Assembly: GCA_016190785.1 (NCBI GenBank)
Contig: JACPPX010000028.1
Span: forward strand, 1-12,532
Origin: Chloroflexota bacterium
GTDB lineage: Bacteria > Chloroflexota > Anaerolineae > UBA7937 > JACPPX01
Direction of reading: 5' to 3'
Length of the DNA: 12,532 nt
Positions 1 to 6,270 of this stretch are shown here, one piece after another. How positions within the stretch are numbered: the stretch's first letter is position 1; each line of letters starts with the position of its first letter. The translations under genes and the position numbers were made by a program. The notes under the pieces were generated by a model. The model was not told where the DNA came from, searched no databases, and saw only the letters and a program-made list of their open reading frames with translations.

Positions 1-437
1 ACCAGGATTAGGTCATGGGCCTGGTTTCTCTCCTCAGTTTGATAATTAAAACGGACGCGCACCGCCTGCTCCCCGCCCAGCCGCTGAGAAAAGATGGGGA
101 TAGCGATTCGGGCCTCGGGATAGATTTCTTGCAGGGTGGCAAGATAAGCCTCAATAAGATCCCGCAACTCTTCCCCACCCCAGGGCGAGACCATTACATT
201 TAGGGAGTAAAGATTATTCGGGCTGGTGAATGCAACCTCCCCTTCCCCCTCCTCCACCACCCAGTCGGGGTAGGGTTCCCAGGTAAACCCCAGCTCTTCA
301 TTGATGTACCCGGTGGGTGTCACTTCTGCCCGAGGGGTTTGCTCTTCCCTCACTGGGGATTCCTCCCCCTCCGGAGTCCCACCCCCACAGGCAGTCAGAC
401 CCAAAAGAAAAACCGTAATTAGCAACCCGCGGCCCAT
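1..437 (-). CDS. Putative lipoprotein, 3' end outside window
   Basis: This open frame starts at an ATG at 437 and is still open at the window edge, giving about 145 residues. AGAGGAGG lies 6 bases before the ATG, so the start is well supported. A short hydrophobic N-terminus ends in a lipobox, LTAC with Cys at residue 17. A Glu/Pro/Thr-rich linker follows, to about residue 42. The visible domain reads GFTWEPYPDWVVEE, then EVAFTSPNN, then LYSLNVMVSPW, then LRDLIEAYLATLQ. That pattern of a hydrophobic strand, 'YPxxW', 'F.SP' and a helix is reminiscent of PsbP/DcrB-like small lipoproteins that bacteria carry in many copies. The family assignment is only a resemblance, and the function is unknown. 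The gene starts 65 bases after the stop of the membrane/propeller gene and is probably co-transcribed with it. The product is inferred to sit on the outer face of the cytoplasmic membrane. Confidence 0.75.
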   Translation of the reverse strand, partial: MGRGLLITVFLLGLTACGGGTPEGEESPVREEQTPRAEVTPTGYINEELGFTWEPYPDWVVEEGEGEVAFTSPNNLYSLNVMVSPWGGEELRDLIEAYLATLQEIYPEARIAIPIFSQRLGGEQAVRVRFNYQTEERNQAHDLIL

Positions 438-502
438 GCCTTGCCTCCTCTTGGTTTTAGGTGGGATTATATCCATTTTCGGCAATCCTGAAAAGAGGCG
501 GG

Positions 503-2227
503 CTAGAAGATGTATCCCTGCGAGGACAAGATATGGAAAGCAAGGCGAAGAACACCCTGGGAGAAAGCAAATAGTAGGAAGGTGGCGAGAAGGGAGCGGA
601 TCTGGGAGCGCCAGAGATAGAGGGCCGCTATCCCTAGGGCTAGCCCGCCAGTTACAATCTCCAAGCGGGCCTCCCACCACAATTCCTGCCCCCGGGAAGG
701 AGGATAAGCCATCACCGCTAAAAGATAGAATAGAGAAGCGGCCACTAAGATAAATTTTGCACTAATTTTGGATAAATCCCCGCTCCCGGTCACCAGATAA
801 AAGACCAGTATCCCAAAAAGGGGCAGAACTATCCAGGCTAGAAGGAGAGGGAGGTAGAGAAGGATGAGTGAAAGGCTAGCCGTGGCCCCCAGGATCCAAT
901 TCATCGCCTCCCGAAGAGTGACCGGGCTCAGTCGGGCTACCATCTGGGGGTCGGTGCTGGCATAATAAACCAGGTACTGGTCAAATCCCTTGGTTTCCAG
1001 CCAGACCAGGTGCAGCTCCCCATCCGGGCCGCGGGTGATATTCGGCTTCAGCGAGGCACCGCGGGGGGTGTTGACCAGCTGGTATCCAATTAACTCCCCT
1101 TCCCGGAAAAAAGCGGTTCCCACCCGCAGCCGGCCCTGGTACTCCCCTTGCGGCAACATGGTGAAAACCAGCGCCATCTCCGAAAACTGGCCGGGGAGGG
1201 CTTGGGGCTCGGCTACATGCTCTGTCGCCCCTCTGCCCGAACCGCTGGGCAGAGCCAGGGACCGGTAACCCAATTCCCCAGAAGCAGGCTGATATTCAAA
1301 GTCTAAGGAAGAAGGGATAAGCACTAGTTCCTGGCTGTGCTGCTGGGGAGCATCCAGGGAAAACCTAGCGTAATGGAGGAAACTGGCCGCCGCTCTTCCC
1401 CTCTGCTCCACCGGCCAAAAAACATAGCCGTATTCCCCATCCAAGCCTATGGCCGGGGGCCACAAAATATGACCTGCCTGGGTAACCAGGTTTACCTTTG
1501 CCAAGCGGGTGATCCCTTCCACCCCTGCGCTTTGAGGATGGACTGTTCCGTACCAGATCTCACGAACATTGTAAGCCGGGACCATCACCCAGGCTAGATG
1601 GATCAAGCCTTGCCCGTCCTCCCCGGCGGCAACATCCTCCGCCCCCGCCACCAGGAGTCTATTGGGCAAGACCACCCGCCCCGAGAAATCCAAAGCGGTG
1701 CGGTACAGAGCCGATTCTCCTTCTTGCCGGCCAATCCATAACACCTGAATGAGCCCACCCGGCACCAGTACCAATTCTGCCTCTTCCACCCGCGAGGAGC
1801 CGGAAATTACCCTCGGCTCAGAAACTACCCGCCCTTCTTGATCAACCCGGGCATAGAACAACCGATCCCCGCCGTCCTGCCAATCCAGCCAGAGCAAATG
1901 GAATACACCCTCGGGATCCAGGACCATCTGTGGCCAGCGGGGTGAGTTCAATTCCAGGTCCAGGGTAGAGTCTTGGACTATTTTCCCGCTCTCTTCCAAC
2001 TCCATCCAATGAATTTTCTTCTCCAGGTCGATCCAGACTAAAAAAACATGGCCCCGACCATCAACCTGGATCTCTACTTGATTGTTTAGCCCCGCAACCC
2101 CCACCGGGATCCCTTTGCTCCAATCCGGAGAGCCAGAGGGAGTAGGTTGGGGGCCGGCCTCCACAGCCTGGATGGTGATAAAAAGGCCGACCAAGATAAG
2201 GGCCAGGATAATTATCCTTCTGCTCAC
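503..2227 (-). CDS. Secreted beta-propeller-like protein with multi-pass membrane C-terminus
   Basis: The 574-residue protein starts at a GTG preceded by GGGAGGG 7 bases upstream. Residues 1-24 form a cleavable-looking signal peptide ending in AVEAGPQ. Residues about 50-425 are a probable extracytoplasmic domain with repeated blade-like motifs of type D-G-x-G-x-h-x-h-x-W: GHVFLVWID (59-67), GVFHLLWLDW (107-116), GLIQVLWIG (158-166), GLIHLAWVMV (207-215), EYGYVFWPVE (265-274) and GELHLVWLE (403-411). This spacing resembles BNR/sialidase-like propellers. Residues about 445-565 hold four or five hydrophobic segments, with a short charged loop (GSGDLSKISAKF) and an extracytoplasmic-looking WWEAR loop. 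The build suggests a large outside sensor or binding domain anchored by a membrane bundle. No enzyme motif was recognised and the family is unknown to me. It lies directly after a terminator-like hairpin downstream of the permease genes, so its transcription may depend on read-through. A link to peptide transport is not shown. Confidence 0.85.
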   Translation of the reverse strand: MSRRIIILALILVGLFITIQAVEAGPQPTPSGSPDWSKGIPVGVAGLNNQVEIQVDGRGHVFLVWIDLEKKIHWMELEESGKIVQDSTLDLELNSPRWPQMVLDPEGVFHLLWLDWQDGGDRLFYARVDQEGRVVSEPRVISGSSRVEEAELVLVPGGLIQVLWIGRQEGESALYRTALDFSGRVVLPNRLLVAGAEDVAAGEDGQGLIHLAWVMVPAYNVREIWYGTVHPQSAGVEGITRLAKVNLVTQAGHILWPPAIGLDGEYGYVFWPVEQRGRAAASFLHYARFSLDAPQQHSQELVLIPSSLDFEYQPASGELGYRSLALPSGSGRGATEHVAEPQALPGQFSEMALVFTMLPQGEYQGRLRVGTAFFREGELIGYQLVNTPRGASLKPNITRGPDGELHLVWLETKGFDQYLVYYASTDPQMVARLSPVTLREAMNWILGATASLSLILLYLPLLLAWIVLPLFGILVFYLVTGSGDLSKISAKFILVAASLFYLLAVMAYPPSRGQELWWEARLEIVTGGLALGIAALYLWRSQIRSLLATFLLFAFSQGVLRLAFHILSSQGYIF

Positions 2228-2241
2228 TATTTAACCCTCCC

Positions 2242-2278
2242 AAAGAAAATAGGCGAACCGCAAAACAGTCCGCCTATT
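2242..2278 (-). terminator. Hairpin terminator/attenuator after dppC
   Basis: On the minus strand, AATAGGCG (2278-2271) and CGCCTATT (2255-2248) form a perfect 8-bp stem around a 15-nt loop. The RNA then reads TTTTCTTT, a U-rich tail. It lies 26 bases past the dppC stop and ends 15 bases before the GTG of the next gene, so the ribosome site of that gene sits immediately after the tail. The loop is long and the stem only moderately GC-rich, so partial termination seems as likely as complete termination. I found no good promoter between this hairpin and the next start. Confidence 0.6.
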
Positions 2279-2304
2279 CCCATTAGAAAACTGGCTCACT
2301 CCAA

Positions 2305-3243
2305 CTAAGCCGTGCCCCTCATCATAGGATCCAGGGCATCGCGCAACCCATCCCCCAGGAAGTTAAAAGCCAACATGGTAATGGAAATCATAAGTCCAGG
2401 GAAGATGGTCAGGTGAGGGGTAGCCCGCAGCCCTTGCCAGGACTCGGAGATCATCTGTCCCCAGCTGGGGAAGGGGGGCGGGACCCCCAAGCCGATGAAG
2501 CTCAGAATTGCCTCGGTGAGGATCAGTCCCGGGATCCCCAGAGTCAGAGCCACGATTACCGGCCCCAAGGCGTTGGGCAAAAGGTGACGGGTAATAATCC
2601 CCATCGGGGGGACCCCGATAGCCCGCGCCGCATCCACAAAATCCTTCTGCTTCAAAGCCAGGAATTGTCCCCGCACCAGACGGGCCATCCCAACCCAGCC
2701 CACGATCCCGATGGCAATGAAGATATTGATCATGGCCTGGACCGCATTCTCCGAGGGCAAGATAACCATAATCATGATCACGAACAGCAGGGTGGGGAAG
2801 GCATACATCACATCCACAAAGCGCATCATTAGGTTGTCCGCCCGCCCTCCCAGGAAACCAGAGATCGCTCCGTAGGTCAGTCCAATTACCAGGGAGGTGA
2901 AAGAGCCCACCACCCCAACCGTTATCGAAACCCGGCCTCCCCAGATGATCCGGCTAAAAACATCGCGGTTGTATTTATCCGTTCCCATAATGTGTTCTGC
3001 AGTAGGCCCCACCCGGGTGCGGCTGGTAATATCCTGCTTATCGTAGGCATAGGGAGCCACCCAGGGGGCAAGTATTGCGGTCAGGCTAACCACAATGATA
3101 AACAACCCTCCCGCCACTGCTGCCCGGTTGCGCAGCAGCCGGTTCCAGGCGTCCCGCCACAGGCTGACACTCGGTCGGGCGAGAGTAACCTCTACGGCCG
3201 GAGGGGTGGGATAAGGTCGGATTACTCTTTCCTGGACTGCCAT
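2305..3243 (-). CDS. dppC: Peptide/oligopeptide ABC transporter permease, DppC/OppC type
   Basis: The 312-residue inner-membrane permease is one of the two transmembrane subunits of a PepT-family importer. The N-terminal cytoplasmic tail (1-40) is followed by a first membrane helix (about 42-64), the periplasmic segment typical of OppC/DppC, and the conserved GTDKYNRDVFSRIIWGGRVS block at 88-106. The BPD_transp_1 core follows. Its EAA coupling loop is at about 203-224 (DAARAIGVPPMGIITRHLLP), with the expected Ala-Ala, Gly and Leu-Pro positions that contact the ATPase. The C-terminus reads FNFLGDGLRDALDPMMRG, the standard family ending. The ATG at 3243 has GAGG about 6 bases upstream. The gene starts 12 bases after the dppB stop, so the two permeases are probably made together in the usual B-then-C order. 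Substrate specificity (di-, oligopeptide, nickel or another solute) cannot be read from the permease. Confidence 0.95.
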   Translation of the reverse strand: MAVQERVIRPYPTPPAVEVTLARPSVSLWRDAWNRLLRNRAAVAGGLFIIVVSLTAILAPWVAPYAYDKQDITSRTRVGPTAEHIMGTDKYNRDVFSRIIWGGRVSITVGVVGSFTSLVIGLTYGAISGFLGGRADNLMMRFVDVMYAFPTLLFVIMIMVILPSENAVQAMINIFIAIGIVGWVGMARLVRGQFLALKQKDFVDAARAIGVPPMGIITRHLLPNALGPVIVALTLGIPGLILTEAILSFIGLGVPPPFPSWGQMISESWQGLRATPHLTIFPGLMISITMLAFNFLGDGLRDALDPMMRGTA

Positions 3244-3255
3244 CTTACCTCGCTT

Positions 3256-3303
3256 TCAATCAAAACGGATACGGGGATCAATGAACACATAAGCAATATC
3301 CAC
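3256..3303. repeat. 48-bp direct repeat at dppB 3' end, partner at 4237-4284
   Basis: The final 48 bases of dppB, including the stop codon, occur again at 4237-4284 in the same orientation with one mismatch (a synonymous base in the penultimate codon). The two copies are 981 bp apart and bracket the whole of dppB. Homologous recombination between them would therefore excise exactly one dppB-length unit. This may be how a former extra copy was lost or may still be gained. Confidence 0.9.
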
Positions 3304-4203
3304 CGCAAGATTAAAGAATACCAAGGCCACCGCATAAACCACCGTAGTCCCCATGATCAAGGTGTAGTCCCGATCGTTGATGCTGGTCACATACATCTTC
3401 CCAATCCCCGGAATAGAGAATACATACTCCACCAGAAATGTCCCGGTGAGCCAGGCGGCCAGAAGAGGACCCAGAATGGTCACCACCGGGATCATTGAGT
3501 TCTTAATCGCATGCCGCCAAATCACTACCCGCTCCCGCAACCCCTTGGCCCGCGCAGTGCGGATGTAATCAGCACGGATAGTCTCCAACATGCTCGCCCG
3601 CGTCAGTCGAGCTATAAACGCCGCCCCTCCCGTCCCCAGGGTAAGGGCCGGCATCACCGCCTGCAGCGGGGTCTCCCCCCATCCATAGGTGGGTAACCAG
3701 TGCAAAGTCAAAGCAAAGATCCAGATCAGAATTAACCCCAAAACAAAGTTGGGAACCGATACCCCCATCATGGCCACAAACATCGCTAGATAATCTAGCC
3801 AAGAGTTCTGCTTCAAGGCAGAGACAATCCCCGCCGGGATCCCTATCACCAAGGCTACCCCCACCGCCACTAGCCCCAATTGGGCCGATACGGAAAGAGG
3901 GGCCTTGAGCAGACCTCCCTGGAACATAAGGTCGTTTACCGTCCGTCCCCGGAATTTATAGGAGGGACCAAAATCCAAACGCAGGAGACCCCCCATATAG
4001 TTTAAATACTGCTTCCAGGCCGGATCGTTGAACCCGTAGATCTCGTTAAGCTGCGCCTTCACCCGGGGAGGGAGAGGCCGTCCCGAGGTCCCAGCAGTAA
4101 ATGGCCCTCCGGGGGTTAACTTCATAGCGGTGAAAGTGACCAGGGTAACCAGGAATAAAACAGGGACCGCCCAGAAAAGACGATTAAGGATATAGCGCCA
4201 CAT
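3256..4203 (-). CDS. dppB: Peptide/oligopeptide ABC transporter permease, DppB/OppB type
   Basis: The 315-residue permease has normal family length. It begins MWRYILNRLFWAVPVLFLVT, the standard OppB/DppB first helix, followed by the LTPGGPF region and a periplasmic loop. The core helices lie at about 103-125, 137-165, 238-258 and 282-310. The EAA loop is YIRTARAKGLRERVVIWRHA at 213-232, followed by IKNSMIPVVT. The C-terminus VDIAYVFIDPRIRF is the classic family ending. The start ATG is preceded by GAGGGAG. The partner is the DppC-like permease 12 bases downstream. Upstream, towards the binding-protein gene, is a 215-base gap with a strong hairpin and a decayed copy of this gene's own last 34 codons, so a second dppB once stood there. 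The intact gene shows no sign of damage. Confidence 0.95.
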   Translation of the reverse strand: MWRYILNRLFWAVPVLFLVTLVTFTAMKLTPGGPFTAGTSGRPLPPRVKAQLNEIYGFNDPAWKQYLNYMGGLLRLDFGPSYKFRGRTVNDLMFQGGLLKAPLSVSAQLGLVAVGVALVIGIPAGIVSALKQNSWLDYLAMFVAMMGVSVPNFVLGLILIWIFALTLHWLPTYGWGETPLQAVMPALTLGTGGAAFIARLTRASMLETIRADYIRTARAKGLRERVVIWRHAIKNSMIPVVTILGPLLAAWLTGTFLVEYVFSIPGIGKMYVTSINDRDYTLIMGTTVVYAVALVFFNLAVDIAYVFIDPRIRFD

Positions 4204-4236
4204 TTTCTCCCTCGGTTCTTAAATTATACACGTTTT

Positions 4237-4338
4237 TCAATCGAAACGGATACGGGGATCAATGAACACATAAGCAATATCCACTATGAGGTAAAAACTC
4301 TAAACCACCACCTAGACCACGGTAGTGCCCATGATCAA
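4237..4338 (-). pseudogene. Decayed 3' remnant of a second dppB
   Basis: Translated on the minus strand this reads LIMGTTVV, stop, VVV, stop, SFYLI, then VDIAYVFIDPRIRFD and a stop codon. The intact dppB ends LIMGTTVVYAVALVFFNLA followed by the same 15 residues. The remnant has two in-frame TAG codons and a net 3-base loss, so it cannot encode a permease end. Similarity is uneven. The last 48 bases match 47/48 and the first block about 21/23, while the middle roughly 31 bases are poorly matched. Upstream of LIMG I see no further similarity, so everything 5' of the last 34 codons has gone. It sits between the binding-protein terminator hairpin and the intact dppB and would be transcribed as part of the leader of dppB. 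Confidence 0.85.
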
Positions 4339-4353
4339 AGAGAATAATCAAGA

Positions 4354-4409
4354 TAAAAAAGATAAGGACACAGCCTGGGGCTGCCCCGATTTCTCGAGAC
4401 AGCCCCAGG
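4354..4409 (-). terminator. Strong hairpin after the binding-protein gene
   Basis: On the minus strand CCTGGGGCTG (4409-4400) and CAGCCCCAGG (4383-4374) form a perfect 10-bp GC-rich stem around a 16-nt loop. It begins 9 bases after the stop of the binding-protein gene. The T-run of six bases (4360-4355) follows the stem only after about 13 bases, so this is not an ideal intrinsic terminator. In binding-protein-dependent operons, hairpins at this position commonly lower downstream transcription or protect the upstream mRNA, so that more binding protein than permease is made. That role is inferred here. Confidence 0.6.
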
Positions 4410-4418
4410 TTGGTTAGG

Positions 4419-6206
4419 CTAACCGCACTCTACCGCTTCGCCGGAGTTGAATTCTGGCGCACCAAGGATGTAGTACATAACGTAAGCGTACTCAGCGGCA
4501 GTCTCCGGGTTAAGCATGCGGCAGATGCCGTCCACATAATGCTGGGCGATCACCGGCGTGCCGTCGGACCACACCGCATCGGGGTTGAGGTGTACGGTAT
4601 ACACCGTGCCATCTTCGGAGACCTCATAGCTCAGGGCTCCATAAGGAGTGATCGAGCCATCCGGCTCATACTTGTAGAGCCCGGCAAAGAGGTTGTTGAT
4701 GATGGCATGGGAGGTGGTGTCGGTGGCTAGGGCCTGATCCAGGGTAGGTGGCTCAGCGGTCGACCCCGAGCGGATGGTGTCCACACCCATCCCCTCCGGA
4801 ACTCCGACCGGGACGGCCACCCCTTCGACAAAGCCCCACTCATGGATGAAGGCCGCGCCGAAGGGTGGGAACTCGAAGTCCAGCCAAGGCTTGATCAGCC
4901 CTTGCCGGTCGTAGAAGAAGATAGGGGCGGTGATCGCCAGGTCGGTGACGATCAGATCCTCGGCCTGCGTCCACAGGGCTGCACGGGCCGCGGGATCCCG
5001 CTCCGTGAGGGCCTGGTCGATGAGCCCCGAAACCTCGGCGCTCTCGTAGCCGGTGTACTGGAAGGGCGAGCCGGGGGCGAAGACTTCGTTGACGATGTTA
5101 TTGGCATCCCCGTAGTCCATCACCCACCCTAGCCGGTAGGCATTGTAGTCGCAGAGGGCCGTATCATCCGGGGTGGCGTTGCACTGGTCGAGGGTCTCCA
5201 GATAGACGGCCCACTCCATCCGCACTGTGGTGGCATGGACCGCGGCGATCTCGTTGCCATCGGCATCGGTCAGGATCAGGTTCTCGGTCCATCCCGCAGC
5301 CACGGCTTCGAGGACATCCTCATTCCCCTGGTTGAACCACAGATCAACCACGAAGGAGCAAGGAGAGTCCGCGGTGCAGGTCTGGCCGGTATCGTCAATA
5401 TACAGCTGCAGGTGAGCCTGGGCCGCCGCCGGATCAAAGGCAAAGCCGGTATCCGTTCCCTGGTAGCCAGGGATCCCCGGGGCGATCACCCCCTGGGCCG
5501 CTTCCCGCCAAGGGTTGTTGAGCACATTGTCCAGGATGTTGCGCCGGTCGATGGAGGAAGCCAAGGCCGCCCGGAAATGGAAGTTATCGGTCGGCGCCCG
5601 ATTGGTGTTGAAGCCAACATAGTACACCCCGGGACGGGGCAGGATGTGGAACTCTTGGCTGAGCACTGGGTCTTCCAAGATCCGCGGCAACTCCGCAGAG
5701 GGGAATCCAGAAACATCCAGCTCGTTGTTCTCATAGGCCGCCAACATGGTGGAGGATTCGGTGATCACGGGCTGGGTGAAGGTTTGGATAGTGAACGGTG
5801 CGCCCCACCAGTTGGGGTTGGCGGTGAGGGTTACATGGTCCTGCGGCTCATGCTCGGAAAGAACATAGGGACCGTTCCCCACCAGGTTCCCCGGCAACAC
5901 CCAGTCATCACCAAACTGGTTGATCACATCCAGTCGGGTGGGATAGGTGGTGAAGAAGGCCAGGATGCTATCAAAGAAAGCCTGGGGGGATGTAAGGGTG
6001 ATCTCCAGGGTGAAGTCATCAACCGCCCGCAGCCCAACCCGGGTCGGAATCTCTACCTCGGGGGGAGTAGTCGGCTCCTCCACCACAGGAGGGGTAGTCG
6101 GCACCGGCGGGGGCGGGGGAGCAGGGGTACAAGCCGCCACCACCAGGGCTATAGCCACAACCGCCAGCAGAGGCAGAATGCTTAGCCGGCGATAATTAGA
6201 AATCAT
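4419..6206 (-). CDS. Circularly permuted SBP_bac_5 peptide-binding lipoprotein
   Basis: The 595-residue lipoprotein is the binding subunit of the adjacent peptide importer. Residues 1-26 are a signal peptide with lipobox VVAAC (Cys26), and 27-54 a Pro/Thr/Val/Glu linker. Normal SBP_bac_5 (OppA/DppA) order is not followed. Residues 57-71 (VGLRAVDDFTLEITL) are the segment that usually comes about 110-120 residues into the mature domain. From there the fold continues normally through GNGPYVLSEHEP (110-121), GVYYVGFNTNRAP (193-205), the GWVMDYGDANN block (360-370) and the usual C-terminal LIKPWL (437-442). After a short bridge (about 463-475) the chain resumes with the canonical N-terminal lobe: EPPTLDQALATDT (485-497), YEVSEDGTVYTVHL (527-540), WSDGTPV (546-552) and GAPEFNSGEAVE (582-593), then stops. 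No canonical segment seems missing. The ATG at 6206 has AAGGAGG upstream. Its promoter and structured leader lie at 6237-6411. The family call is secure. The permutation is read directly from the sequence, while retained function is inferred. Confidence 0.93.
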   Translation of the reverse strand: MISNYRRLSILPLLAVVAIALVVAACTPAPPPPPVPTTPPVVEEPTTPPEVEIPTRVGLRAVDDFTLEITLTSPQAFFDSILAFFTTYPTRLDVINQFGDDWVLPGNLVGNGPYVLSEHEPQDHVTLTANPNWWGAPFTIQTFTQPVITESSTMLAAYENNELDVSGFPSAELPRILEDPVLSQEFHILPRPGVYYVGFNTNRAPTDNFHFRAALASSIDRRNILDNVLNNPWREAAQGVIAPGIPGYQGTDTGFAFDPAAAQAHLQLYIDDTGQTCTADSPCSFVVDLWFNQGNEDVLEAVAAGWTENLILTDADGNEIAAVHATTVRMEWAVYLETLDQCNATPDDTALCDYNAYRLGWVMDYGDANNIVNEVFAPGSPFQYTGYESAEVSGLIDQALTERDPAARAALWTQAEDLIVTDLAITAPIFFYDRQGLIKPWLDFEFPPFGAAFIHEWGFVEGVAVPVGVPEGMGVDTIRSGSTAEPPTLDQALATDTTSHAIINNLFAGLYKYEPDGSITPYGALSYEVSEDGTVYTVHLNPDAVWSDGTPVIAQHYVDGICRMLNPETAAEYAYVMYYILGAPEFNSGEAVECG

Positions 6207-6270
6207 TTTTCCCTTTCCTCCTTGTAATAGTTGTACTAAGGATACACCTTACCACTTCTGGATCCCTCAC
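6196..6270 (-). other. Possible 24-codon leader ORF overlapping the binding-protein start
   Basis: A GTG at 6270 has GGAGGAGGG seven bases upstream, a very good ribosome site. It opens a frame reading MRDPEVVRCILSTTITRRKG and then KNDF before TAA at 6198-6196. The frame overlaps the binding-protein start (ATG at 6206) by 11 bases in another frame, a geometry that would allow translational coupling. It could be a regulatory leader peptide, or chance in a purine-rich leader. No homolog is known to me, and the composition gives no clear stalling motif. Confidence 0.2.

Noticed and set aside
2228..2304. Promoter for the propeller/membrane gene after the dppC hairpin
   Set aside because: Only about 15 bases separate the hairpin from the start codon, and no -35/-10 pair with acceptable spacing was found upstream of it.
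5235..6185. Long plus-strand open frame (316 codons) opposite the binding-protein gene, and similar plus-strand frames opposite oppD, gcvPB and dppC
   Set aside because: They are low-complexity Gly/Arg/His-rich translations antisense to clear genes, with no family resemblance. They look like shadows of the coding frame on the other strand.
4419..6206. Permutation as a simple assembly collapse of two tandem binding-protein genes
   Set aside because: A collapse would not join a signal peptide in frame to an internal segment and at the same time end the relocated lobe cleanly before a stop and hairpin. Both junctions are in frame and no canonical segment is lost. Long reads would still be the decisive test.
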